A stretch of DNA of 64,000 nucleotides, from contig NZ_JAEMUD010000001.1 in assembly GCF_018342475.1 (NCBI RefSeq), positions 558,001-622,000 on the forward strand, in the 5' to 3' direction. The stretch is from Parachlamydia sp. AcF125. Lineage in GTDB: Bacteria; Chlamydiota; Chlamydiia; Chlamydiales; Parachlamydiaceae. Below, one piece after another: positions 8,650-18,012 of this stretch (position 1 is the first letter of the stretch; each line of letters begins with the position of its first letter). A model generated the notes under the pieces. It worked only from the letters and a program-made list of their open reading frames with translations. It had not been told where the DNA came from and searched no databases. The translations under genes and the position numbers were made by a program.

Positions 8650-9864
8650 ATGAGCGCAATGCCACTTCACGTTCTATGGCTACCTTCTTGGTACCCGATT
8701 GAAGAGAACCCACTCAAAGGCATTTTTTTTCAAGAGCAAGCTAAAGCTTTATATCAAGAAGGGGTAAATGTGGGGGTTATCTATCCCGAAGTTCGCCCTT
8801 TAAGGGATTGGAAATGGGCGCAGGGCCTAAAAAATTATTTTCAATCCTCTTTTGCTATAGAAGATCATATCCCCACTTATCGCCGACATGGTTGGAACCT
8901 TTTTCCCAAGATGATCAAGCAACAGATGCGCTTTTGGATCGCACAAGCGGATAGTTTGATGAAAAGATATGTGGCAAAACAGGGATTGCCTGCTCTTATT
9001 CATGCACATTCCGTTTTGTGGGGTGGGATTGCTGCCCAAGTGTTATCTAAGAAATGGAAAATCCCTTATGTGGTCACAGAGCATTTTACCGGCATTTTAA
9101 AAGAAAAACCTTTTAGTACGGGTTTAGAAGACTGCTGGAGCAAGCCTTATATAAGGGAAGCTTATCGGCATGCGACGTATGTTTTTTCAGTAGGAAGGGC
9201 TCTAAAAGTGGTCATTGAGAAGTGCGCCGGGAGAGAAGTGCAGGTGCTGCCTAATTGTTTTGATGCGGATTTTTTTACCTTGGCTTCTCAAGAAAAAAAA
9301 CGGAGCCCTTTTCGTTTTTTTTGCCTTGCACATTTAACCGCAAACAAAAATTATCCTCTTCTGCTAAAGGCCTTTCAATTGGCTTATCAACATAATCCTC
9401 ATATTTGCCTGGAGATTGGGGGGGCCGGAGAGTTAAAAAAGGGATTAGAACAAATGGCGCGCGATTATAAGATTGCTTCGGCTGTCCATTTTCTGGGTCC
9501 TTTATCTAGAGGGGAAGTGTTAAAAGCTATGCATCGAGCAAATGCTTTTGTCCTTCCCAGCAACTTTGAAACCTTTGGAGTGGTTTTGATCGAAGCTTTG
9601 GCAACAGGTTTGCCGCTCATCGCGACTCGCTGCGGTGGGCCCGAGGATATTGTGACAGAGGATGTGGGTATTCTGGTACCTTTGAATGATTCTCAGGCTC
9701 TGGCAGAGGCCATGAAAAACATTCAATATAATTGCTATGAACCTGAAGTTTTGCGCAACAGCGCTATCAATCGATTTAGCAGACAGGTTGTGACCCAAAA
9801 ATTGATCCAATTTTATCGGTTTACTAGCTCAGGAAGTAATCATGAATATCCTTGTCATTTATGA
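8650..9864 (+). CDS. Glycosyltransferase, GT4 family (GT-B fold)
   Basis: A 404-residue cytoplasmic or membrane-associated retaining glycosyltransferase. The N-terminus has VLWLPSWYPIEENPLKGIFF, a frequent start of group 1 transferases, and then IHAHSVLWGGIAA. The C-terminal sugar-nucleotide-binding half carries FVLPSNFETFGVVLIEALA and GLPLIATRCGGPEDIV, including the GT4 E-x7-E type motif. It begins 2 nt after the flippase stop and its own end overlaps the next gene by 23 nt, so translation is coupled. Donor and acceptor sugars cannot be determined. Confidence 0.88.
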   Translation: MSAMPLHVLWLPSWYPIEENPLKGIFFQEQAKALYQEGVNVGVIYPEVRPLRDWKWAQGLKNYFQSSFAIEDHIPTYRRHGWNLFPKMIKQQMRFWIAQADSLMKRYVAKQGLPALIHAHSVLWGGIAAQVLSKKWKIPYVVTEHFTGILKEKPFSTGLEDCWSKPYIREAYRHATYVFSVGRALKVVIEKCAGREVQVLPNCFDADFFTLASQEKKRSPFRFFCLAHLTANKNYPLLLKAFQLAYQHNPHICLEIGGAGELKKGLEQMARDYKIASAVHFLGPLSRGEVLKAMHRANAFVLPSNFETFGVVLIEALATGLPLIATRCGGPEDIVTEDVGILVPLNDSQALAEAMKNIQYNCYEPEVLRNSAINRFSRQVVTQKLIQFYRFTSSGSNHEYPCHL

Positions 9865-11131
9865 CTATTATGCGCCTCAAAAACTCAGGCAAACCTTTTC
9901 TGATTTTCTGGGTTGTTTTGGCAAGTATGCGAAGCAGCATGTGTATTACTGTAATTATGCCTATGGGATTCCCGCCTATTATTCTCAAATTGAGTTTGAT
10001 CTCATCATTTTTCTCCATTTCTTCAGCATTCATTTCAGGATGAATGGGTTATCTTACGAAGATTACATTTCTCGTTTAAGCCTTATTAAAAAATCGAAAG
10101 CGATAAAAGTGATTTTCTCCCAAGATGAGTTTTTTGCTATGGATCGAATCAATCGATTTATTCAGGAATTTCAGATTGAAGGAGTATTTTCCGTGGCAGA
10201 AGAATCGGAGTGGCCCACCATTTATTACGGTATAGATCGATCCAAAGTTCGTTTCTATAAAAATTTAACGGGATATTTAGAAAACGACATTTGTGCAGTC
10301 ATGAGCAGTTTAAGAAAAATTGTTCCTCACAAAGATATTGATATCGGCTATCGGGCTACTCGTGTACCGGCATGGCTGGGAAGGCAAGGTAAACTGAAAG
10401 TAGATATTGCTCCTATTGTTAGAGAGGCTGCCATTGCAAAAGGATTGACTGTCGATATTGCCACTGTCACAAAGGCTGAAGATTTTTTTCTAGGTTACGA
10501 CTGGTATAAATTTATGTTGCGCTGCAAAGCCTTTATTGGCGTTGAAGGTGGAAGCAGTATTTTTGACAAGGATGGAAGTTTACGGAGTAAAGTCGATCAA
10601 TATGTCAAGGCAAATCCCCATAAAAGTTTTGAAGAAATTGAAGCCGCTTGCTTTCCTGGTATGGAGGGCAATCTTGCTTTAGCTGCCTTATCACCAAGGC
10701 ATTTAGAGGCTTGTGTGGCTAAGTGTTGCCAAATTCTAGTGGAAGGATCTTATGGAGGGATTTTAAAGCCAGGCATTCATTACCTGGAACTTAAAAAAGA
10801 TTTTAGCAATCTGGATGAGGTATTAGAGTTAGTTCAAAAAGAGGACGTGAGAGAGGAATTGACAGAAAGGGCTTTTCAAGATGTGGTAGAGTCCGGACTG
10901 TATACCTATAAATCCTTCGTCGAAAAGGCTCTCCCAGATTGCTTAGCGATCAGGCCTTTCAATCCATCAAAGCGACACTCTTTTTTTTATCCAATTAACC
11001 AGTTTAGAGATTGGTTAACTTGGAAATTAATGCCTTGCGAATTTTATTTATTCAAAAAAATAAAAAAATGGCTGCCGCAAAGCTTCATCACAAGCTTAAA
11101 AACTTTTAGAAACCGAGGCCCTACTGTGTAA
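9842..11131 (+). CDS. Putative glycosyltransferase-like protein of the surface glycan cluster
   Basis: A 429-residue soluble protein without signal peptide. The middle and C-terminal parts show FIGVEGGSSIFDKDG and GGILKPGIHYLELKKDFSNL followed by DEVLELVQ. This last stretch resembles the C-terminal lobe of poorly described glycosyltransferases in polysaccharide clusters, where a 'G-hxKP-HYhxLxKDFSNhdEV' pattern is seen. No classic GT4 E-x7-E motif is visible. It overlaps the upstream glycosyltransferase by 23 nt, which supports a shared pathway. The function beyond glycan assembly is a guess. Confidence 0.6.
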   Translation: MNILVIYDYYAPQKLRQTFSDFLGCFGKYAKQHVYYCNYAYGIPAYYSQIEFDLIIFLHFFSIHFRMNGLSYEDYISRLSLIKKSKAIKVIFSQDEFFAMDRINRFIQEFQIEGVFSVAEESEWPTIYYGIDRSKVRFYKNLTGYLENDICAVMSSLRKIVPHKDIDIGYRATRVPAWLGRQGKLKVDIAPIVREAAIAKGLTVDIATVTKAEDFFLGYDWYKFMLRCKAFIGVEGGSSIFDKDGSLRSKVDQYVKANPHKSFEEIEAACFPGMEGNLALAALSPRHLEACVAKCCQILVEGSYGGILKPGIHYLELKKDFSNLDEVLELVQKEDVREELTERAFQDVVESGLYTYKSFVEKALPDCLAIRPFNPSKRHSFFYPINQFRDWLTWKLMPCEFYLFKKIKKWLPQSFITSLKTFRNRGPTV

Positions 11132-11193
11132 GCTTTTCTTGAATTAAGGGAAAGTGTATGTTCCCATTTAAGGGAATAGACAAAGGAATCAGT

Positions 11194-12435
11194 ATGGAAG
11201 CTGGGTTGTGGATAGTTTTTATCAGTTTAATTGTTATCTTGCTCATTTTAGATTTAGGTGTTTTCCACCGAAATTCCCATGCGATTAGCACGCGCGAGGC
11301 ACTCACATGGTCGTTTTTTTGGATCATGTTGGCTTTAGTTTTCAATGTTTTTATCTTCTTTCTGTATGAAAACCATTGGTTTAGAATGGGGTTAAATGAA
11401 CCTATTCTAAAAGGAAAAGAAGCCGCTTTGCAATTTTTGGCCGGTTATGTGATTGAAAAATCGCTCAGTTTGGACAATATTGTAGTTATTGCCTTGGTTT
11501 TTAGTTATTTTAAAGTTCCATCGATTTACCAACACCGTGTGCTTTTTTGGGGAATATTAGGGGTTTTGGTTCTGCGATTAATCATGATTTTAGGAGGGAT
11601 TGCTCTCGTTTCCCTATTTCATTGGATTAACTATATTTTTGGGGCTTTTCTCATATTTACCGCCATTAAAATGCTGGTTATTCAGCATGATCGCCTAGAA
11701 ACTAAAAATAATTTATTAGTTAAGCTCGCTTATCGTTATTTTCCTATCACTTCAGAATTTCATGGAAATCGTTTTTTCGTGAGGAGCAAGGGACATTTGC
11801 AAATGACCCCTTTATTTTTGGTTTTACTTGTGATCGAAGGTTCAGATGTGCTTTTTGCGATTGATTCTATTCCTGCAATTTTTGCCGTTACCAAGGAACC
11901 CTTTATTATATTTACCTCAAATATTTTTGCAATTTTGGGATTGCGTTCCCTCTATTTTGCTTTAGCTAGCATGATGCAAAAATTTGCCTATCTGAAGGCA
12001 AGCTTAGCTTTATTAATGGCCTTTGTGGGAATGAAAATGTTGATGGCAAATTATTACCATATCCCTATTGGAGTTTCGCTTGCCATAATTGGTGGAATTT
12101 TATTCGTGGGCATTTTGGCCTCTATCTTTGCACAGGAAAGAGAGGGAGCTCCTTTCGCCTTATTTTTTGCGGGAGTGCAAGAGTCTTTGCTTCAAGTTAT
12201 CATTAAACATGCCCGAAAAATGATCACCTTGGTGGTGGGGAGTACGATTCTTTTGATAGGGATTACCCTCCTCGTATTGCCTGGCCCCGCTTTTATTGTC
12301 ATCCCCCTCGGGGTAGCCATCTTGGCAAAAGAATTCTTATGGGCGAAAAAATTGTATAAAAAAATTAAGGGGTATAGCAAACATTTCATAAATAAAGTTT
12401 CAGAGAGAATAACGAAAATGAAGGAGGATAAGTAA
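11194..12435 (+). CDS. TerC-family integral membrane protein with C-terminal PGPGW-like domain
   Basis: A ~413-residue polytopic membrane protein. Residues ~1-320 are a complete TerC/Alx domain: LDLGVFHRNSHAIS, then GYVIEKSLSLDNIVVIALVF, then LLVIEGSDVLFAIDSIPAIF, with the acidic residues in membrane segments that bind metal in this family (linked to Mn export and tellurite resistance). After residue ~335 a further hydrophobic unit LLIGITLLVLPGPAFIVIPL followed by GVAILAKEFLWAKKLYKKI resembles the PGPGW family, normally a separate small protein. The ATG at 11194 with AAGGAA upstream is preferred over 11158, which would add 12 residues not typical of TerC. Confidence 0.85.
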   Translation: MEAGLWIVFISLIVILLILDLGVFHRNSHAISTREALTWSFFWIMLALVFNVFIFFLYENHWFRMGLNEPILKGKEAALQFLAGYVIEKSLSLDNIVVIALVFSYFKVPSIYQHRVLFWGILGVLVLRLIMILGGIALVSLFHWINYIFGAFLIFTAIKMLVIQHDRLETKNNLLVKLAYRYFPITSEFHGNRFFVRSKGHLQMTPLFLVLLVIEGSDVLFAIDSIPAIFAVTKEPFIIFTSNIFAILGLRSLYFALASMMQKFAYLKASLALLMAFVGMKMLMANYYHIPIGVSLAIIGGILFVGILASIFAQEREGAPFALFFAGVQESLLQVIIKHARKMITLVVGSTILLIGITLLVLPGPAFIVIPLGVAILAKEFLWAKKLYKKIKGYSKHFINKVSERITKMKEDK

Positions 12436-12694
12436 AGTAAACTTGCTTAGTTACAGCACTTCCAACTTCTTCCAAGCGCTTGAATTAATTGTAGGACGGC
12501 TACACAAGCTAAACCTTATAAATTATTAAAAATCATTTTTATCTCATGAATTTGGTGTTAAACCGGACACTCTCGGAATAAAATGTTAGGACCTTTTGAA
12601 AAAAGAGTGGAATAAAAATATTAAAAGCTATTTGGAATGGGGTATGAAAATAAATATCCGAAGGGATATTACGATGGCAGACATTATCATGAGA

Positions 12695-14524
12695 TCAACC
12701 CCTAGCTGAGTCATAGGCCAATAATTCAGGATGACTTAGTTGAGATTGCTCTGCCAAGTCATCCATTCGCTCCACAAAACTAGAAAGTCGATTGGAGGCT
12801 CTTTTTAAAGTTTGACTCAAGGTATTGGGATTAGTCCAAACTTGTAAATGCTTTTTAGCCCTTGTCACAGCTGTGTACAGCACCTCTCGCCCAAACACTT
12901 CAGATCCCACAGGGAGCATGAGCAGGATTTGATCAAATTCACTTCCTTGGCTTTTGTGCACAGATAAGCAATACGCATATTCAAATTGAGGAAGAAGCAA
13001 AGCGGGAATGCGCCGAATTGTACCTGATCCATCGGTTGCTTTAGCGGGAAAAAGAGCATAATCTCCTGCTTGCAATCCTTCGCTTTTTCGCAGGCGTACT
13101 AGTACTCCAATTTCCCCATTATACAACTCCGCTTGATGGTCATTTTTGATAAGTAAAATAGGAGCGACAAAGGGGGAGGTAGGGGGATGGTTTTGCATAA
13201 ACTTTTCTAAAAGAAGGTGATTGAGTGCCTCAATTCCTAAAGGGCCTTTTCTTAAAGGAGATAAAATGCGAAAGCGATTAAACATCCTCAAAAGATCTTC
13301 AGGAGGCGTGTGTGTGATATTCCCAAACGAAAAAAGAGAAGCCGTTTTTTCTAAAAAAAAGGAATAAAAATGGGAAAGAGAAATTTTTTCATCAAAATAG
13401 ACTTTTTCAATCCCTTGGGAATGTTCATTCTCGAGAAGGGAGAGGGCATTTGCGGTATCTCCTCTTTTCACCGCTTCTGCAAACTCTAAAATTCCTTTCA
13501 ATTCAGCTCTTAAACAGGTTTTTAGCTCGATGACTTGATCGGCGTATTCCGGTTTGCTTTGCATGTAGGCGCGCAGATCTCTAAACGGGCTGCCAATCCC
13601 CACTGCGGGCAGCTGATGGTGATCTCCTAACAAGATTAATTTGGCAGAGGGCTTGAGAGAAGAGAAAAGTTGGATCATCATGGGCAGGTCAATCATAGAA
13701 CTTTCATCGACCAGGATAAGATCTGCAGCCAGGGGGGAGAAGCTTCTTTTTTTTGTATATTTGTAAGGAGTTATTTGGAGAAGTGCGTGCAAAGTTTTAG
13801 CTTTAGGAATTTTCCAATTTGCAAGATCTTCGGTCGCTTTAGCGAGACTATTTTGTAGATTAGAAGCTGCTTTGCCAGTTGGGGCTGCTAGGGCAATTTG
13901 AAAGGCTTTTTGCTTATCAATCGGTAAATGATTCCATAAAATTTTAATCAATTGCCCTGCCGTGTAAGTTTTACCTGTGCCGGGTCCTCCGCAAATGAGA
14001 AGCAAATTTTGTTGAGCGGCTTTGAGCACGGCTTGTGCTTGTTCAGGAAGCAGTTTCTGCGAGAGAAGCATATGGGAAATTTCATGTTCGATAGCATGCT
14101 GATTCCCCCATGGTTGAGGGAAAGTAAGAGCTTTTTTAACGCAATCAATCCAGAGGGTTTCTTGTTGCCAATGTTTTTGCAAATAGTAAGAGCAATCTTT
14201 TTGATAAATCACGTGTGGTAAGGAGCCTGAAAGGTTTTGTACTCCTTCTGGGATTAGAGCTGACAGTTTAAGGAGAAGCGGATCCAGCGCGCTTTTTTGA
14301 TGAGGCTCTCCAAGCCAAATATCATCGATTGAAGGGGTAATAAAACCTGGCTTAACGGAAATACAGAGATGCCCATGTTGAGTGGATAAAAGAAGGTGGC
14401 AAATAAAAGCCGCAGAAGCCTCATTTTCTACGAGAAGCTTGGCAACTGCGTAAACTTCATAGGGAAGGGCTTCTTGTTCTAATAAAGCATTTAAAATAGA
14501 CCAATGGGAAACTATTTTTAGCAT
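12695..14524 (-). CDS. recD: Exodeoxyribonuclease V alpha subunit (RecD helicase)
   Basis: The 5'-3' helicase of the RecBCD double-strand-break repair complex, 609 residues, normal for RecD. Walker A is CGGPGTGKTYTAGQLI near residue 178-194 and the Walker B/DESSM motif is LILVDESSMIDLP; late helicase motifs include YCLSVHKSQGSEFDQI and VLYTAVTRAKKHL. It is the third gene of recC-recB-recD and overlaps recB by 7 nt, so subunits are made stoichiometrically. The N-terminal interaction region with RecC is present (LEQEALPYEVYAVAKLL). No anomalies were seen. Confidence 0.96.
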   Translation of the reverse strand: MLKIVSHWSILNALLEQEALPYEVYAVAKLLVENEASAAFICHLLLSTQHGHLCISVKPGFITPSIDDIWLGEPHQKSALDPLLLKLSALIPEGVQNLSGSLPHVIYQKDCSYYLQKHWQQETLWIDCVKKALTFPQPWGNQHAIEHEISHMLLSQKLLPEQAQAVLKAAQQNLLLICGGPGTGKTYTAGQLIKILWNHLPIDKQKAFQIALAAPTGKAASNLQNSLAKATEDLANWKIPKAKTLHALLQITPYKYTKKRSFSPLAADLILVDESSMIDLPMMIQLFSSLKPSAKLILLGDHHQLPAVGIGSPFRDLRAYMQSKPEYADQVIELKTCLRAELKGILEFAEAVKRGDTANALSLLENEHSQGIEKVYFDEKISLSHFYSFFLEKTASLFSFGNITHTPPEDLLRMFNRFRILSPLRKGPLGIEALNHLLLEKFMQNHPPTSPFVAPILLIKNDHQAELYNGEIGVLVRLRKSEGLQAGDYALFPAKATDGSGTIRRIPALLLPQFEYAYCLSVHKSQGSEFDQILLMLPVGSEVFGREVLYTAVTRAKKHLQVWTNPNTLSQTLKRASNRLSSFVERMDDLAEQSQLSHPELLAYDSARG

Positions 14525-17500
14525 GTAAAATTTCCTTCTGGTAAGGCATAACAGCCAAAGAATTGATTATTTTCGCTATGCAGTCCTCTAAGAAATAAGT
14601 AGTAGATCCCTCCGAAATCCCTTTCAAAATTGAATTGATTGAACAGCTGAAGGTAGCGCTTTAAGGATTCTACATAAATAGTACTTTGTAGGTGGTAATG
14701 GTGGGTTTGCATGGCTTTTTGTAAAGAGGTTGGCGAATAAGCTTCTAAGTTAGGCCCTAACCAGTTTGATTTCCAGTCTATAATATAAAATTTGCCAGCA
14801 TGCTCAAACATTAAGTCGATGATACCTTTGAGATAACCTTTAGGAATATTTGGATCTAACAACTCTTTTTCGCAAGGATAAAGAAACTCGATCTCTCTAA
14901 ATATTTTAGAAGGGTGAACCTCAGCTAGGGAAAAGCAAGAATCTTTAAACGGTAGAGGCATTTTTAAAGCTCTCATTAAAATTTCCGCTAAAACCTGTTC
15001 CCAAGCTTGAAATTCCGTATGCTGAACAAAAGGTGAGATCCAAGCTGATAAATCTGCCGAACAGTGGATATCGTGTGCTTTTTCAAATGAAAATTTTTCT
15101 AAGAGTTCGTGTAGGAGAAGGCCGGTTTTATTTCCTGCAGGAAGGGTATGAGGGTTTTTGTTCAAGGCCTCAAAGTCATGGGGAGGGGACTCAACCCATT
15201 CAGGGGTGATTTGGTCCATTTGTTTAGAGATTTGGGAAAAAGACGAAATGGCCGTCATTTCAGAAGCAATGTGAATCTGTGGAGGAGGTATAAGTATAGG
15301 GGACGCGATTTTATTTTGAACAGGAGAAGAAACTAATGCACTTGTTTCAGTATAAGTTATTGAAATAGAGCTGCTTAATGATTTGATAAAAGGAATTAGA
15401 GCTTGAGAGGGCCTCGCATGAATCCTTTGGTATAACTCTTCATACGAACAGGCAGCGCGCCCTAGCTTTGCTAGGAAAATTTCCATAGCAGAAGCACAGC
15501 CATAAGCGACTTTTCGTTCATAATTGCTTGTGGCTGCCACGTATAAGCGGTATTTAGCGCGCGTAAAAGCTACATATAACTGGCGCATTTTCTCTGCATC
15601 TAATTCTTGGCAATAGTCTATATAACGGGGATCTTGAACATCAAAAACCAGCTCCAAATTCGGTTGTGAAGAGGATTTAAATTGGGGGATCAACTGAGAG
15701 GGAACTTGGTTTTTTTTAATTAAACCGAGGACAAAGACAATTTCGAATTCCAGTCCTTTACTAGAATGCAAAGTGAGAATTTGGACAGCTTGTTGATGCA
15801 TATCGGCTTGTTTGTAAAGCCTTTTGTCGTCGTTAAGTTTTAAGAGGGGAAACTCATCTAGAAAAGCGATTAAACCTTCAGGAGGGCAGTGGGTTTCATG
15901 CTGTTTTTGAATAAGGAGTTCTGCAATTTGGCTGAGCTCCTCTAAAAAGTCGGACCCATTTTCTTGTTGTAAAATTTTTTCGATGAGTGCCTGCTTATTT
16001 TGAAAGAGAGGGTGATGCATCAGGGCTTGATAAAAAGCTATAAACCCTTCTTTGAGAAGTTTTTTGCGTAGAAAATAGATTTCCGATAACGTTTTTTCAT
16101 AGAAAAAGGGATCTTCTAGCTTAAGAATCTCCTCATGGTTCCATCCGAAGATCTTTCCACCTAAAGCTATCTTTAGCGAGCTGCTGTGCCGGGCGTATAA
16201 AATGCCATACAATAGCTCTTGCCAGTATTGAACTGCTGGAGAGTCTGCGAGGTTGCTCTGCCTTTGTGTCAAAGAGGGGATGTTCATTTTTTTTAAATAG
16301 TCAGATAGACGCTGAGCCTGATAACGGTCAGCAACAAGTACTGCAAAATCTTGGTATTTAAAGACACTTTGTTGGCAGAGTCTGTGGATCTCCTGGGTAA
16401 TAAAAGGAAAATAAACATTCTCTTCCAAGCTATCTAGAGAAGGCTTTTCCTGAGCGCTTAAAATAAAATGGATGGCTCCCATTTCATCTGTCAGCCTTTT
16501 ATCAAAAATCTTGTCCGCAGCTTGCACCTGTTGGTAATTTAATGTTTTTTGCCATTTTGGCAAAAAAATCAAGTCAGGAGTGTTTGCTTGAGAAAAAAGG
16601 GTATTAAGTCCTTGGACTAATAAAGGATGGGACCGGTAATTGGTGGCCAGTGAAACTCGATGTTCATTTCCAATTGCTTGAGCTGCTGAAAGATAGGTAT
16701 AAATATCAGCTTGTCTAAACGCATAGATGGATTGTTTAGGATCTCCGACCAGATAGAGATAGCCCGTATAATCTTCATGGAGAAAAAGGGTTTCAAAAAT
16801 TTTCCATTGAACCGGATCGGTATCCTGAAATTCATCAATTAAAGCAGCCTTATATTGGCTGCGGATATTTTCTGCAAAGGCCTGATCTTGCAAGGCCTGT
16901 AACATGTTATGCAGCAAGTCATCGAACCTGAATTTCTCTTCTTGTTGTTGGTAATATTTCAGGAATTTTTGACAATCATAGGCGAGTTTGGCAAATGTAC
17001 TTAAAGGTTGAACGAGAGGCTCTAGGTGTTGTTTAAGCAAGGAGCACAAATTGGGTAAGGTTAAGGCAGGCATCTGTGTGGAAAGCGCTTTTTGGGTTAA
17101 GGCGGAAGGATCGAATGCTTTAACTAAGAATAATTGATCTTCAATGATTTTTTCATAATCTTGCAGAGACCAGTCTTCTTGGTCGAAAAGCGTGGCAAAG
17201 CATTGGATTTTAGAAAGGATCTCAGGTTTTACCCTTTTTTGCCTGTCCATCATCCCTTTATAAAGGGGAGCTAACACATAAAAATCCTTTAAAATTAAAT
17301 GAGAGCAAAATCCTTCCTTTTTTAGAAGGAGCATAGCATTTTTAAACAATTCAAATTGCTCTTCAAAACTTGGGGAGGAGGCTAAAGGAATCCCCTGTGT
17401 TATCACTTTAGCGAGCTCATTTTCTAATTTTTCAATCGAGTGATCATAATGTTTAAGCAAAAATTGAAAATGTACCTGGCCGTAAATATGAGGCTTAAGC

Positions 17501-18012
17501 TCCGTGCGGAAAAAATTGCGGATAATGTGGATAATTTCAGCGTGGGAAAGAGTTTCTTTTTCTGCCAGAGCATGTAAAGACAAATCTCCTTCGAAAAAAT
17601 AAGTGCGAAGCGTTCTCAAACAGAAGGAATGAATCGTAAAAATTTGCGCTTGATCGTATTCAAAAAGGGCGTACTCTAAACGTTTTTTTGCCGTTCTGAT
17701 TTCTTCTTCGCTTGCTTCTTGAAAGGCTTTTAAATAATCTGGAGCTTCCTGTAAGTCTGCATAGGAAGGATGAAGCAAGCTGTGCAGAAACAGTCGAGCT
17801 TTTTCAAGGTTCTCTCGTATACGTACCTTTAGATCATGAGTAGAAGCTCGGGTAAAGGTTACCACAAGAATTTCTTGAATACTTACAGGCGGGCTTTCCA
17901 CAAGAAGGCGCACAATAATGTTTTCAATAGAAAATGTTTTACCCGTTCCTGCTGAGGCTTCTAAAACATGATGTTGATGGATATTAAGGTGTCTATCTAA
18001 GACATCAAACAT
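14518..18012 (-). CDS. recB: Exodeoxyribonuclease V beta subunit (RecB helicase-nuclease)
   Basis: A 3'-5' helicase and the sole nuclease of RecBCD, 1164 residues. The N-terminal UvrD-type motor has Walker A LEASAGTGKTFSIENI near residue 18-33, motif II ALIDEFQDTDPVQWKIFE and LATNYRSH. The C-terminal nuclease domain is intact, with GYLKGIIDLMFEHAGKFYII followed by DWKSNWLG (the D and K of the GIIDLhh...DWKS active site). AAAGGAGAG precedes the ATG, which overlaps recC by 8 nt. Motor and nuclease are both predicted active. Confidence 0.96.
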   Translation of the reverse strand: MFDVLDRHLNIHQHHVLEASAGTGKTFSIENIIVRLLVESPPVSIQEILVVTFTRASTHDLKVRIRENLEKARLFLHSLLHPSYADLQEAPDYLKAFQEASEEEIRTAKKRLEYALFEYDQAQIFTIHSFCLRTLRTYFFEGDLSLHALAEKETLSHAEIIHIIRNFFRTELKPHIYGQVHFQFLLKHYDHSIEKLENELAKVITQGIPLASSPSFEEQFELFKNAMLLLKKEGFCSHLILKDFYVLAPLYKGMMDRQKRVKPEILSKIQCFATLFDQEDWSLQDYEKIIEDQLFLVKAFDPSALTQKALSTQMPALTLPNLCSLLKQHLEPLVQPLSTFAKLAYDCQKFLKYYQQQEEKFRFDDLLHNMLQALQDQAFAENIRSQYKAALIDEFQDTDPVQWKIFETLFLHEDYTGYLYLVGDPKQSIYAFRQADIYTYLSAAQAIGNEHRVSLATNYRSHPLLVQGLNTLFSQANTPDLIFLPKWQKTLNYQQVQAADKIFDKRLTDEMGAIHFILSAQEKPSLDSLEENVYFPFITQEIHRLCQQSVFKYQDFAVLVADRYQAQRLSDYLKKMNIPSLTQRQSNLADSPAVQYWQELLYGILYARHSSSLKIALGGKIFGWNHEEILKLEDPFFYEKTLSEIYFLRKKLLKEGFIAFYQALMHHPLFQNKQALIEKILQQENGSDFLEELSQIAELLIQKQHETHCPPEGLIAFLDEFPLLKLNDDKRLYKQADMHQQAVQILTLHSSKGLEFEIVFVLGLIKKNQVPSQLIPQFKSSSQPNLELVFDVQDPRYIDYCQELDAEKMRQLYVAFTRAKYRLYVAATSNYERKVAYGCASAMEIFLAKLGRAACSYEELYQRIHARPSQALIPFIKSLSSSISITYTETSALVSSPVQNKIASPILIPPPQIHIASEMTAISSFSQISKQMDQITPEWVESPPHDFEALNKNPHTLPAGNKTGLLLHELLEKFSFEKAHDIHCSADLSAWISPFVQHTEFQAWEQVLAEILMRALKMPLPFKDSCFSLAEVHPSKIFREIEFLYPCEKELLDPNIPKGYLKGIIDLMFEHAGKFYIIDWKSNWLGPNLEAYSPTSLQKAMQTHHYHLQSTIYVESLKRYLQLFNQFNFERDFGGIYYLFLRGLHSENNQFFGCYALPEGNFTC

